From NCBI RefSeq assembly GCF_051020985.1, contig NW_027475138.1, positions 1,116,001 through 1,180,000 of the forward strand: DNA of 64,000 nt. Direction: 5' to 3'. A program made the translations under genes and the position numbers. Shown here piece by piece: positions 12,193 through 25,469 of the stretch. The stretch's first letter is position 1. Every line of letters begins with the position of its first letter. The notes under the pieces are model-generated. The model was not told the DNA's origin. It saw nothing but the letters and a program-made list of their open reading frames with translations, and ran no database searches. Source of the stretch: Nomia melanderi. Its lineage: Eukaryota > Arthropoda > Insecta > Hymenoptera > Halictidae.

Positions 12193-15100
12193 TATATATC
12201 TGGTGATATCTCGGGTGCTATTAGAGATAGCGCAATAAACCAAAGTGAATTGTCTGCAAGAGGCCCTGGCGCATGATTCTGTGCAGCGGGAACGACCTCG
12301 GACCACCAGGGGCCGAGAAAACCACCGACACATGGGGCCGCACTCCCAAGGTCATGTAAAAACCCAGGATGTATCTGATGATATCTCGGGTGCTATTAGA
12401 GATAGCGCAATAAACCAAAGTGAATTATCTGCAGGAGTCCCTGGGGCATGCATCTGTGCAGCGGGAACTACCTCGGACCACCAGGGGTCGAGAAAACCAC
12501 CGTCTCATGGGGCCGGACACTCAGGGTCAGGGAGAAGTCAAATATATATCTGGTGATATCTCGGGTGCTATTAGAGATAGCGCAATAAACCAAAGTGAAT
12601 TGTCTGCAAGAGGCCCTGGCGCATGATTCTGTGCAGCGGGAACGACCTCGGTCCACCAGGAGCCGAGAAAATTACAGATATTCGGAATCCGTCACCCAAG
12701 GTCATGTAATAATCCAGCATATATCTGGTGATATCTCGGGTGCTATTAGAGATAGCCCAATAAACCAAAGTGAATTATCTGCAGGAGGCCAGGGCGCATG
12801 AATCTGTGCAGCGGGATCGACCTCGGACCACCAGGGGCCGAGAAAATCAAAGTCTCATGGGGCCGGACTGTCAGGGTCAGGGAAAAATCCAATATATATC
12901 TCGTGATATCTCGGGTGCTATTAGCGATAGCTCAATAAATCAAAGTGAATTATCTGCAGGGGACCCTGTCGCATGAATCTGTGCTGCGGGAACGACCTCG
13001 GACCACCAGGGGCCGAGAAAACCACCGTCTCATGGGGCCGGACACTCAGGGTCATGTAAGAATCCAGCATATATCTGGTGATATCTCGGGTGCTATTAGA
13101 GATAGCGCAATAAACCAAAGTGCATTGTCTGTAGAAGGCCCTGGCGCATGAATCTGTGCGGCGGGAACGACCTCTGACCACCAGGGGCCGAGAAAACCAC
13201 CGTCTCATGGGGCCGGACACACAGGGTCAGGGGAAAAGCCAATAAATATCTGGTGATATCTCGGGTGCTATTAGAGATTGCGCAATAAACCGAAGTGAAT
13301 TATCTGCAGGAGGCCCTGGCGCATGCATCTGTGCAGCGGGAACGACGTCGGACCACCAGGGGCCGAGAAAACAACCGTCTCATGGGGCCGGACACTCAGG
13401 GTCAGGGAAAAATCCAATATATATCTGGTGATATCTTGGTTGCTATTAGAGATAGCGCAATAAACCAAAGTGAATTATCTGCAGGAGGCCCTGGCGCATG
13501 CATGTGTGCAGCGGGAACGACCTCCGACCACCAGGGGCCGACACAACCACCGTCTCATGGGACCGGACACTCAGGGTCAGGGAAAAATCCGATATATATG
13601 TGGTGATATCTCGGGTGCTATTACAGATAGCCCAATAAATCAATGTGTATTTTCTGTAGGAGGCCCTGGCGCATGAATCTGTGCAGCGGCAACGACCTCG
13701 GACCACCAGGGGCCGTGAAAACCACCGTCTCATGGGGCCGGACACTCAGGGTCAGGGAAAAATAAAATATATATCTGGTGGTATCTTGGGTGCTATTACA
13801 GATAGCGCAATAAATGAAAGTGCATTGTCTGTAAGCTGCCCTGGCGCATGAATCTGGGCAGCGGGAACGACCTCGGACCACCAGGGGCCGAGAAAATCAC
13901 CGTCTCGTGGGGCCGGACTGTCAGGGTCAGGGAAAAATCCAATATATATCTGGTGATATCTCGGGTGCTATTACAGATAGCGCAATAAACCAAAGTGCAT
14001 TGCCTGTAGGAGGCCCTGGCGCATGAACCTGTGCAGCGGGAACGACCTCGGACCACCAGGGTCCGAGAAAACCACCGTCTCATGGGGCCGGACACTCAGG
14101 GTCGGCGAAAAATCCAATATATATCTGGTGATATCTCGGGTGCTATTAGAGATAGCGCAATAAACCAAAGTGAATTGTCTGCAAGAGGCCCTGGCGCATG
14201 ATTCTGTGCAGCGGGAACGACCTCGGACCACCAGGGGCCGAGAAAACCACCGACACATGGGGCCGCACTCCCAAGGTCATGTAAAAACCCAGGATGTATC
14301 TGATGATATCTCGGGTGCTATTAGAGATAGCGCAATAAACAAAAGTGCATTGTCTGTAGGTGGCACTGGCGAGTGAATCTGTGCAGCGGGAACGACCTCG
14401 GATAACCAGGGCCCGAGAAAACCACCGTCTCATGGGGCCGGCCGCTCAGGGTCGGGGAAAAATCCAATATACATCTGGTGATATCTCGGGTGCTATTAGA
14501 GATAGCGCAATAAACCAAAGTGAATTATCTGCAGGAGTCCCTGGCGCGTGCATCTGTGCAGCGGGAACTACCTCGGACCACCAGGGGTCGAGAAAACCAC
14601 CGTCTCATGGGGCCGGACACTCAGGGTCAGGGAAAAGTCAAATATATATCTGGTGATATCTCGGGTGCTATTAGAGATAGCGCAATAAACCAAAGTGAAT
14701 TATCTGCAGGAGGCCCTGGCGCATGAACCTGTGTAGCGGGAACGACCTCCGACCACCAGGGGGCGAGAAAACCACCGTCTCATGGGGCCGGACTGTGGGG
14801 GTCAGGGAAAAATCCATTATATATCTGGTGATATCTCGGGCGCTATTAGATATAGCGCGATAAATCAAATTGCATTGTCTGCAGGAAGCCCTGGCGCATG
14901 ATTCTGTGCAGCGGGAACGACCTCGGACCACCAGGAGCCGAGAAAATTACAGATATTCGGAATCCGTCACCCAAGGTCATGTAATAATCCAGCATATATC
15001 TGGTGATATCTCGGGTGCTATTAGAGATAGCCCAATAAACCAAAGTGAATTATCTGCAGGAGGCCCTGGCGCATGAATCTGTTCTGCGGGAACGACCTCG

Positions 15101-15646
15101 GATCACCAGGGTCCGAGAAAACCACCGTCTCATGGGGCCGGACACTCAGGGTCGGCGAAAAATCCAATATATATCGGGTGATATCTCCGGTGCTATTATC
15201 GATAGCGCAATAAACCAAAGTGAATTATCTGCAGGAGGCCAGGGCGCATGAATCTGTGCAGCGGGAACGACCTCGGACCACCAGGGGGCGAGAAAACCAC
15301 CGTCTCATAGGGCCGGACTGTCGGGGTCAGGGAAAAATCCAATATATATCTGGTGATATCTCGGGTGCTATTACAGATAGCGCAATAAATCAAAGTGCAT
15401 TGTCTGTAGGAGGCCCAGGCGAATGAATCTGTGCAGCGGGAACGACCTCGGACCACCAGAGGCCGGGAAAACCACAGTCTCATGGGGCCGGACACTCAGG
15501 GTCAGGGGAAAATTCAATATATATCTGGTGATAGCTCGGGTGCTATTAGAGATAGCGCAATAAATCAAAGTGCATTGTCTGTAGGAGGCACTGGCGAATG
15601 AATCTGTGCCGCAGGAACGACCTCGGACCACCAGTGGCCGAGAAAA
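12193..15646 (+). repeat. Block duplicated at a 25-monomer offset, copy 1 (3454 bp)
   Basis: This matches 16568-20021 at an offset of 4375. Boundaries are set by A/T at 12192/16567 and C/T at 15647/20022. Roughly 99% of compared bases agree; differences include CTGGGGCATG against CTGGCGCATG near 12444/16819, and GATAACCAGGGCCC against GACGACCAGGGGTC near 14400/18775. Much of it also resembles the 14-mer HOR at 1855-6798, but lacks one monomer present there (the equivalent of 5420-5594). Confidence 0.88.
14047..14067. other. Perfect-stem version of the monomer dyad
   Basis: Here offset 108 is T in place of G, so CTCGGACC pairs fully with GGTCCGAG across ACCAG, giving an 8-bp stem. The same T variant with an intact left arm is seen near 18427, 18597, 24547, 56393 and 61293. 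In some other T monomers the left arm is changed (near 3026 and 6872). Confidence 0.6.
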
Positions 15647-16567
15647 CCACCGTCTCATGGGTCCGGACACTCAGGGTCAGGGGAAAACCCAATATATATC
15701 TGGTGATATCTCGGGTTCTATTACAGATAGCGCAATAAACCAAAGTGCATTGTCTGTAGGAGGCCCTGGCGCATGAATCTGTGCCGCAGGAACGATCTCG
15801 GACCACCAGTGGCAGAGAAAATTACAGATATTCGGAATCCGTCAACCAAGGTCATGTAAAAATCCAGCAAATATCTGGTGATATCTCGGGTGATATTAGA
15901 GATAGCGCAATAAACCAAAGTGCATTGTCTGTAGGAGGCCCTGGCGCATGAATCTGGGCAGCGGGAACGACCTCGGACCGCCAGGTGCCGAGAAAACCAC
16001 CGACTCACGGGGCCGGACACTCAGGGTCAGGGGAAAATCCAATATATATCTGGTGATATCTCGGGTGCTATTAGAGATAGCGCAATAAACCAAAGTGAAT
16101 TATCTGCAGGAGGCCCTGGCGCATGCATCTGTGCAGCGGGAACGACCTCGGGCCGCCAGGGGCCAAGAAAACCACCGTCTCATGGGGCCGGACACTCAGG
16201 GTCAGGGAAAAATCCATTATATATCTGGTGATATCTCGGGTGCTATTAGAGATAGCGCAATAAATCAAAGTGCATTGTCTGTAGGAGGCCCTGGCGCATG
16301 AATCTGGCCAGCGGGAACGACCACGGACCACCAGGGGCCGAGAAAACCACCGTCTCATGGGGCAGGACACTCAGGGACAGGGAAAAATCCAATATATATC
16401 TGGTGATATCTTGGGTGCTATTACAGGTAGCGCAATAAATCAAAGTGCATTGTCTGTAGGAGGCCCTGGCGCATGCATCTGTGCAGCGGGAACGACCTCG
16501 GGCCGCCAGGGGCCAAGAAAACCACCGTCTCATGGGGCCGGACACTCAGGGTCAGGGAAAAATCCAT
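15647..16567 (+). repeat. Spacer between the two 25-mer copies; shared with 21-22 kb
   Basis: About five monomers. Most of this stretch (about 15850-16567) matches about 21275-21992 at an offset of 5425 (31 monomers), including CGGGCCGCCAGGGGCCAAG and GATCTGGCCAGCGGG-type variants. The same short block therefore occurs in two settings. Confidence 0.8.
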
Positions 16568-19500
16568 TATATATCTGGTGATATCTCGGGTGCTATTAGA
16601 GATAGCGCAATAAACCAAAGTGAATTGTCTGCAAGAGGCCCTGGCGCATGATTCTGTGCAGCGGGAACGACCTCGGACCACCAGGGGCCGAGAAAACCAC
16701 CGACACATGGGGCCGCACTCCCAAGGTCATGTAAAAACCCAGGATGTATCTGATGATATCTCGGGTGCTATTAGAGATAGCGCAATAAACCAAAGTGAAT
16801 TATCTGCAGGAGTCCCTGGCGCATGCATCTGTGCAGCGGGAACTACCTCGGACCACCAGGGGTCGAGAAAACCACCGTCTCATGGGGCCGGACACTCAGG
16901 GTCAGGGAGAAGTCAAATATATATCTGGTGATATCTCGGGTGCTATTAGAGATAGCGCAATAAACCAAAGTGAATTGTCTGCAAGAGGCCCTGGCGCATG
17001 ATTCTGTGCAGCGGGAACGACCTCGGTCCACCAGGAGCCGAGAAAATTACAGATATTCGGAATCCGTCACCCAAGGTCATGTAATAATCCAGCATATATC
17101 TGGTGATATCTCGGGTGCTATTAGAGATAGCCCAATAAACCAAAGTGAATTATCTGCAGGAGGCCAGGGCGCATGAATCTGTGCAGCGGGATCGACCTCG
17201 GACCACCAGGGGCCGAGAAAATCAAAGTCTCATGGGGCCGGACTGTCAGGGTCAGGGAAAAATCCAATATATATCTCGTGATATCTCGGGTGCTATTAGC
17301 GATAGCTCAATAAATCAAAGTGAATTATCTGCAGGGGACCCTGTCGCATGAATCTGTGCAGCGGGAACGACCTCGGACCACCAGGGGCCGAGAAAACCAC
17401 CGTCTCATGGGGCCGGACACTCAGGGTCATGTAAGAATCCAGCATATATCTGGTGATATCTCGGGTGCTATTAGAGATAGCGCAATAAACCAAAGTGCAT
17501 TGTCTGTAGAAGGCCCTGGCGCATGAATCTGTGCGGCGGGAACGACCTCTGACCACCAGGGGCCGAGAAAACCACCGTCTCATGGGGCCGGACACACAGG
17601 GTCAGGGGAAAAGCCAATAAATATCTGGTGATATCTCGGGTGCTATTAGAGATTGCGCAATAAACCGAAGTGAATTATCTGCAGGAGGCCCTGGCGCATG
17701 CATCTGTGCAGCGGGAACGACGTCGGACCACCAGGGGCCGAGAAAACAACCGTCTCATGGGGCCGGACACTCAGGGTCAGGGAAAAATCCAATATATATC
17801 TGGTGATATCTTGGTTGCTATTAGAGATAGCGCAATAAACCAAAGTGAATTATCTGCAGGAGGCCCTGGCGCATGCATGTGTGCAGCGGGAACGACCTCC
17901 GACCTCCAGGGGCCGACACAACCACCGTCTCATGGGACCGGACACTCAGGGTCAGGGAAAAATCCGATATATATGTGGTGATATCTCGGGTGCTATTACA
18001 GATAGCCCAATAAATCAATGTGTATTTTCTGTAGGAGGCCCTGGCGCATGAATCTGTGCAGCGGCAACGACCTCGGACCACCAGGGGCCGAGAAAACCAC
18101 CGTCTCATGGGGCCGGACACTCAGGGTCAGGGAAAAATAAAATATATATCTGGTGGTATCTTGGGTGCTATTACAGATAGCGCAATAAATGAAAGTGCAT
18201 TGTCTGTAAGCTGCCCTGGCGCATGAATCTGGGCAGCGGGAACGACCTCGGACCACCAGGGGCCGAGAAAATCACCGTCTCGTGGGGCCGGACTGTCAGG
18301 GTCAGGGAAAAATCCAATATATATCTGGTGATATCTCGGGTGCTATTACAGATAGCGCAATAAACCAAAGTGCATTGCCTGTAGGAGGCCCTGGCGCATG
18401 AACCTGTGCAGCGGGAACGACCTCGGACCACCAGGGTCCGAGAAAACCACCGTCTCATGGGGCCGGACACTCAGGGTCGGCGAAAAATCCAATATATATC
18501 TGGTGATATCTCGGGTGCTATTAGAGATAGCGCAATAAACCAAAGTGAATTGTCTGCAAGAGGCCCTGGCGCATGATTCTGTGCAGCGGGAACGACCTCG
18601 GACCACCAGGGTCCGAGAAAACCACCGACACATGGGGCCGCACTCCCAAGGTCATGTAAAAACCCAGGATGTATCTGATGATATCTCGGGTGCTATTAGA
18701 GATAGCGCAATAAACAAAAGTGCATTGTCTGTAGGTGGCACTGGCGAGTGAATCTGTGCAGCGGGAACGACCTCGGACGACCAGGGGTCGAGAAAACCAC
18801 CGTCTCATGGGGCCGGCCGCTCAGGGTCGGGGAAAAATCCAATATACATCTGGTGATATCTCGGGTGCTATTAGAGATAGCGCAATAAACCAAAGTGAAT
18901 TATCTGCAGGAGTCCCTGGCGCGTGCATCTGTGCAGCGGGAACTACCTCGGACGACCAGGGGTCGAGAAAACCACCGTCTCATGGGGCCGGACACTCAGG
19001 GTCAGGGAAAAGTCAAATATATATCTGGTGATATCTCGGGTGCTATTAGAGATAGCGCAATAAACCAAAGTGAATTATCTGCAGGAGGCCCTGGCGCATG
19101 AACCTGTGTAGCGGGAACGACCTCCGACCACCAGGGGGCGAGAAAACCACCGTCTCATGGGGCCGGACTGTGGGGGTCAGGGAAAAATCCATTATATATC
19201 TGGTGATATCTCGGGCGCTATTAGATATAGCGCGATAAATCAAATTGCATTGTCTGCAGGAAGCCCTGGCGCATGATTCTGTGCAGCGGGAACGACCTCG
19301 GACCACCAGGAGCCGAGAAAATTACAGATATTCGGAATCCGTCACCCAAGGTCATGTAATAATCCAGCATATATCTGGTGATATCTCGGGTGCTATTAGA
19401 GATAGCCCAATAAACCAAAGTGAATTATCTGCAGGAGGCCCTGGCGCATGAATCTGTTCTGCGGGAACGACCTCGGATCACCAGGGTCCGAGAAAACCAC

Positions 19501-20021
19501 CGTCTCATGGGGCCGGACACTCAGGGTCGGCGAAAAATCCAATATATATCGGGTGATATCTCCGGTGCTATTATCGATAGCGCAATAAACCAAAGTGAAT
19601 TATCTGCAGGAGGCCAGGGCGCATGAATCTGTGCAGCGGGAACGACCTCGGACCACCAGGGGGCGAGAAAACCACCGTCTCATAGGGCCGGACTGTCGGG
19701 GTCAGGGAAAAATCCAATATATATCTGGTGATATCTCGGGTGCTATTACAGATAGCGCAATAAATCAAAGTGCATTGTCTGTAGGAGGCCCAGGCGAATG
19801 AATCTGTGCAGCGGGAACGATCTCGGACCACCAGAGGCCGGGAAAACCACAGTCTCATGGGGCCGGACACTCAGGGTCAGGGGAAAATTCAATATATATC
19901 TGGTGATAGCTCGGGTGCTATTAGAGATAGCGCAATAAATCAAAGTGCATTGTCTGTAGGAGGCACTGGCGAATGAATCTGTGCCGCAGGAACGACCTCG
20001 GACCACCAGTGGCCGAGAAAA
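16568..20021 (+). repeat. Block duplicated at a 25-monomer offset, copy 2 (3454 bp)
   Basis: Second copy of 12193-15646. The two copies plus the 921-bp spacer make a 4375-bp period seen once. Markers include the four-copy hybrid core near 17420 and the GATGTATCTGATG tails near 16745 and 18670. Confidence 0.88.
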
Positions 20022-23000
20022 TTACAGATATTCGGAATCCGTCACCCAAGGTCATGTAAAAATCCAGCATATATCTGGTGATATCTCGGGTGCTATGACA
20101 GATAGCGCAATAAACCAAAGTGCATTGTCTGTAGGAGGCCCTGGCGCATGAATCTGGGCAGCGGGAACGACGTCGGACCACCAGGGGACGAGAAAATCAC
20201 CGTCTCATGGAGCCGGACACTCAGGGTCAGGGAAAAATCCAATATATATCTGGTGATATCTCGGGTGCTATTACAGATAGCGCAATAAATCAAAGTGCAT
20301 TGTCTGTAGGAGGCCCAGGCGAATGAATCTGTGCAGCGGGAACGACCTTGGACCACCAGAGGCCGAGAAAACCACCGTCTCATGGGTCCGGACACTCAGG
20401 GTCAGGGGAAAATCCAATATATATCTGGTGATATCTCGGGTGCTATTAGAGATAGCGCAATAAACCAAAGTGAATTATCTGCAGGAGGCCCTGGTGCATG
20501 CATCTGTGCAGCGGGAACGACCTCGGACCACCAGGGGCCGAGAAAACCACCGTCTTATTGGTCCGGACACTCAGGGTCAGGGGAAAATCCAATATATATC
20601 TGGTTATATCTCTGTTGCTATTACAGATAGCGCAATGAACCAAAGTGCATTGTCTGTAGGAGGCCCTGGCGCATGAATCTGGGCAGCGGGAACGACCTCG
20701 GACCACCAGGGGCCGAGAAAACCACAGTCTCATGGGGCCGGACACTCATTGTCAGTGAAAAATCCAATATATATCTGGTGATATCTCGGGTGCTATTAAA
20801 GATAGCGCAATAAATCATAGTGCATTGTCTGTAGGAGGCCCTAGCGCATGAATCTGTGCAGCGGGAACGACCTCGGACCACCAGGGGCCGAGAAAACCAC
20901 CGTCTCATGGGGCCGGACACTCAGGGTCAGGGGAAAGTCCAATATGTATATGGTGATATCTCGGGTGCTATTACAGAGAGCGCAATAAATCAAAGTGCAT
21001 CGTCTGTAGGAGGCTCTGGCGCATGAATCTGTGCAGCGGGAACGACCTCGGACGACCAGGGGCCGAGAAAACCACAGTCTCATGAGGCCGGACTGTCAGG
21101 GTCAGGCAAAAATGCAATATACATCTGGTGATATCTCGGGTGCTATTACAGATAGCGCAATAAACAAAAGTGCATTGTCTGTAGGAGGCCCTTGCGAATG
21201 AATCTGTACCGCAGGAACGACCTCGGACCACCAGTGGCTGAGAAAATTACAGATATTCGGAATCCGTCACCAAAGGTCATGTAAAAATCCAGCAAATATC
21301 TGGTGATATCTCGGGTGATATTAGAGATAGCGCAATAAACCAAAGTGCATTGTCTGTAGGAGGCCCTGGCGCATGAATCTGGGCAGCGGGAACGACCTCG
21401 GACCGCCAGGTGCCGAGAAAACCACCGACTCACGGGGCCGGACACTCAGGGTCAGGGGAAAATCCAATATATATCTGGTGATATCTCGGGTGCTATTAGA
21501 GATAGCGCAATAAACCAAAGTGAATTATCTGCAGGAGGCCCTGGCGCATGCATCTGTGCAGCGGGAACGACCTCGGGCCGCCAGGGGCCAAGAAAACCAC
21601 CGTCTCATGGGGCCGGACACTCAGGGTCAGGGAAAAATCCATTATATATCTGGTGATATCTCGGGTGCTATTAGAGATAGCGCAATAAATCAAAGTGCAT
21701 TGTCTGTAGGAGGCCCTGGCGCATGAATCTGGCCAGCGGGAACGACCACGGACCACCAGGGGCCGAGAAAACCACCGTCTCATGGGGCAGGACACTCAGG
21801 GACAGGGAAAAATCCAATATATATCTGGTGATATCTTGGGTGCTATTACAGGTAGCGCAATAAATCAAAGTGCATTGTCTGTAGGAGGCCCTGGCGCATG
21901 CATCTGTGCAGCGGGAACGACCTCGGGCCGCCAGGGGCCAAGAAAACCACCGTCTCATGGGGCCGGACACTCAGGGTCAGGGAAAAATCCATTATATATC
22001 TGGTGATATCTCGGGTGCTATTAGAGATAGCGCAATAAATCAAAGTGCATTGTCTGTAGGAGGCCCTGGCGCATGAATCTGGCCAGCGGGAACGATCTCG
22101 GACCACCAGTGGCCGAGAAAATTACAGATATTCGGAATCCGTCACCCAAGGTCAGCGGAAAATCCAATATATATCTGGTGATATCATGGGTGCTATTACA
22201 GGTAGCGCAATAAATCAAAGTGCATTGTCTGTAGGAGGCCCTGGCGCAGGAATCTGAGCAGCGGGAACGACCTCGCACCACCAGGGGCCGAGGAAACCAC
22301 CGTCTCATGGGGCCGGACACTCAGGGTCATGGAAAAATCCAATATATATCTGGTGATATCTCGGGTGCTATTACAGAAAGCGCAATAAATCACAGTGCAT
22401 TGTCTGTAGGAGGCCCTGGGGCATGAATCTGGCCCGCGGGAACGACCTCGGACCACCAGGGGCCGAGAAAACCACCGTCGCAGGGGGCCGGACACTCAGG
22501 GTCAGGGGAAAATCCAATATATATCTGGTGATATCTCGGGTGCTATTTGAGATAGCGCAATAAATCAAATTGCATTGTCTGTAGGAGGCCCAGGCGCATG
22601 AATCTGGCCAGCGGGAACGACCTCGGACCACCAGGGGCCGAGACAACCACCGTCTCATGGGGCCGGACACTCAGGGTCAGGGAAAAATTCAATATATATC
22701 TGGTGATATCTCGGGTGCTATTACCGATAGCCCAATAAATCAATGTGCATTTTCTGTAGGAGGCCCTGGCGCATGAATTTGTGCAGCGGGAACGACCTCG
22801 GACCACCAGGGGCCGAGACAACCACAGTCTCATGGGGCCGGACACTCAGGGTCAGGGGAAAATTCAATATATATCTGGTGATATCTCGGGTGCTATTAGA
22901 GATAGCGCATTAAACCAAAGTGAATTATCTGCAGGAGGCCCTGGCGCATGAATCTGTGCAGCGGGAACGACCTCGGACCACCAGGGGCCGAGAAAACCAC

Positions 23001-24739
23001 CGACTCACGGGGCCGGACACTCAGGGTCAGGGGAAAATCCAATATATATCTGGTGATTTCTCGGGTGCTATTACAGATATGCGCAATAAACCAAAGTGAA
23101 TTATCTGCAGGAGGCCCTGGCGCATGCATCTGTGCAGCGGGAACGCCCTCGGACCACCAGGGGCCAAGAAAACCACCGTCTCATGGCGCCGGACACTCAG
23201 GGTCAGGGAAAAATCCAATATATATCTGGTGATATCTCGGGTGCTATTAGAGATAGCGCACTAAATCAAAGTGCATTGTCTGTAGGAGGCCCTAACGCAT
23301 GAATCTGGGCAGCGGGAACGACCTCGGACCACGAGGGGCCAAGAAAACCACCGACTCACGGGGCCGGACTCTCAGGGTCAGGGGAAAATCCAATATATAT
23401 CTGGTGATATCTCGTGTGCTATTAGAGATAGCGCAGTAAACCAAAGTGAATTATCTGCAGGAGGCCCTGGCGCATGCATCTGTGCAGCGGGAACGACCTC
23501 GGACCACCAGGGGCCGAGAAAACCACCGTCTCATGGCGCCGGACACTCAGGGTCATGGAAAAATCCAATATATATCTGGTGATATCTTGGGTGCTATTAC
23601 AGATAGCGCAATAAATCAAAGTGCATTGTCTATAGGAGGCCCTGCCGCATGAATCTGTGCAGCGGGAACGACCTCGGACCACCAGGGGCCGGGAAAACCA
23701 CAGTCTCATGGGGCCGGACACTCAGGGTCAGGGGAAAATTCAATATATATCTGGTGATATCTCGGGTGCTATTACAGATAGCGCAATAAATCAAAGTGCA
23801 TTGTCTGTAGGAGGCCCAGGCGAATGAATCTGTGCAGCGGGAACGACCTCGGACCACCAGGGGCCGAGAAAATTACAGATATTCGGAATCCGTCACCCAA
23901 GGTCATGTAAAAATCCAGCATATATCTGGTGATATCTCGGGTGCTATTACAGATAGCGCAATAAACCAATGTGCATTGTCTGTAGGAGGCCCTGGCGCAT
24001 TAATCTGGGCAGCGGGAACGACGTCGGACCACCAGGGGACGAGAAAATCACCGTCTCATGGAGCCGGACACTCAGGGTCAGGGGAAAATCCAATATATAT
24101 CTGGTGATATCTCGGGTGCTATTACAGATAGCGCAATAAATCAAAGTGCATTGTCTGTAGGAGGCCCAGGCGAATAAATCTGGCCAGCAGGAACGACCTC
24201 CGACCTCCAGGGGCCGCGAAAACCACCGTCTCATGGGGCCGGACACTCAGGGTCAGGGGAAAATCCAATATATATCTGGTGATATCTCGGGTGCTATTAC
24301 AGATAGCCCAATAAATCAAAGTGCATTGTCTGTAGGAGGCCCTGCCGCATGAATCTGTGCAGCGGGAACGACCTCGGACCACCAGAGGCCGGGAAAACCA
24401 AAGTCTCATGGGGCCGGACACTCAGGGTCAGGGAAAAATCCAATATATATCTGGTGATATCTAGGGTGCTGTTAGAGATAGCGCAATAAACCAAAGTGAA
24501 TTGTCTGCAGGAGGCCCTGGCGCATGATTCTTTGCAGCGGGAACGACCTCGGACCACCAGGGTCCGAGAAAACCACCGTCTCATGGGGCCGGACACTCAG
24601 GGTCGGCGAAAAATCCAATATATATCTGGTGATATCTCGGGTGCTATTAGAGATAGCGCAATAAACCAAAGTGAATTATCTCCAGGAGGCCATGGCGCAT
24701 GAATCTGTGTAGCGGGAACGACCTCCGACCACCAGGGGG
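20022..24739 (+). repeat. Mosaic satellite monomers, about 27 units
   Basis: No local tandem HOR is evident. Segments match other places: about 20100-20670 with 8200-8770, and about 21275-21992 with 15850-16567. The monomers at 22200-22850 carry several rare variants (GCGCAGGAATCTGAGC, CGTCGCAGGGGG, GAGACAACC). A B/A hybrid lies at 22121, where the B left half joins AGCGGAAAATCC. The single 1-bp insertion of the window is here, near 23080. Confidence 0.8.
23055..23230 (+). repeat. 176-bp monomer with a 1-bp insertion
   Basis: CAGATATGCGCAATAAACC replaces the usual CAGATAGCGCAATAAACC, adding one base near 23080 and moving the array phase by +1. The same unit has lost its GATATC site (GATTTC). 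This is the only 176-bp monomer found. Confidence 0.9.
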
Positions 24740-25089
24740 CGAGAAAACCACCGTCTCATGGGGCCGGACTGTGGGGGTCAGGGAAAAATCCATTATATAT
24801 CTGGTGATATCTCGGGGGCTATTAGAGATAGCGCGATAAATCAAAGTGCATTGTCTGCAGGAAGCCCTGGCGCATGATTCTGTGCAGCGGGAACGACCTC
24901 GGACCACCAGGAGCCGAGAAAATTACAGATATTCGGAATCCGTCACCCAAGGTCATGTAATAATCCTGCATATATCTGGTGATATCTCGGGTGCTATTAG
25001 AGATAGCCCAATAAACCAAAGTGAATTATCTGCAGGAGGCCCTGGCGCATGAATCTGTTCAGCGGGAACGACCTCGGATCACCAGGGTC
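24740..25089 (+). repeat. 2-mer tandem duplication, copy 1 (350 bp)
   Basis: A type A monomer with GGACTGTGGGGGTCAGGG and a type B monomer with GTAATAATCCTGCATAT are repeated at an offset of 350. The boundary is marked by GGGGGCGAG against GGGTCCGAG at 24738/25088. Confidence 0.88.
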
Positions 25090-25469
25090 CGAGAAAACCA
25101 CCGTCTCATGGGGCCGGACTGTGGGGGTCAGGGAAAAATCCATTATATATCTGGTGATATCTCGGGGGCTATTAGAGATAGCGCGATAAATCAAAGTGCA
25201 TTGTCTGCAGGAAGCCCTGGCGCATGATTCTGTGCAGCGGGAACGACCTCGGACCACCAGGAGCCGAGAAAATTACAGATATTCGGAATCCGTCACCCAA
25301 GGTCATGTAATAATCCTGCATATATCTGGTGATATCTCGGGTGCTATTAGAGATAGCCCAATAAACCAAAGTGAATTATCTGCAGGAGGCCCTGGCGCAT
25401 GAATCTGTTCAGCGGGAACGACCTCGGATCACCAGGGTCCGAGAAAACCACCGTCTCATGGGGCCGGAC
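25090..25469 (+). repeat. 2-mer tandem duplication, copy 2
   Basis: Second copy of the preceding pair, with similarity to copy 1 running to 25469, where GGACTG in copy 1 meets GGACAC. The copies appear identical, so the event is recent. Confidence 0.88.

Larger units (their letters stand above)
3420..17450 (+). repeat. A/B hybrid core monomers, GTCATGTAAGAATCC class (4 copies)
   Basis: The core is type A up to CACTCAGGGTCA and then switches to the B-like TGTAAGAATCCAGCATAT. Copies are near 3420, 5870, 13045 and 17420. All four sit in the same order of neighbouring monomers, so they mark one block copied three times. The span covers the group and includes other monomers. Confidence 0.85.
2524..18710 (+). 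repeat. A/B hybrid core monomers, GACACATGG class (7 copies)
   Basis: The left part of the core is A-like (CACCGACACATGGGGCCGCA) and the right part B-like (CCCAAGGTCATGTAAAAA), ending in GATGTATCTGATG. Copies are near 2524, 4974, 7074, 12324, 14250, 16699 and 18625. The distinctive GTATCTGATG tail shows they descend from one founder that was then spread with its neighbours. The span covers the group and includes other monomers. Confidence 0.85.

Noticed and set aside
22896..23480. A break in the array near 23.08 kb
   Set aside because: The phase change is explained by one inserted base in CAGATATGCGC; monomers on both sides are ordinary.
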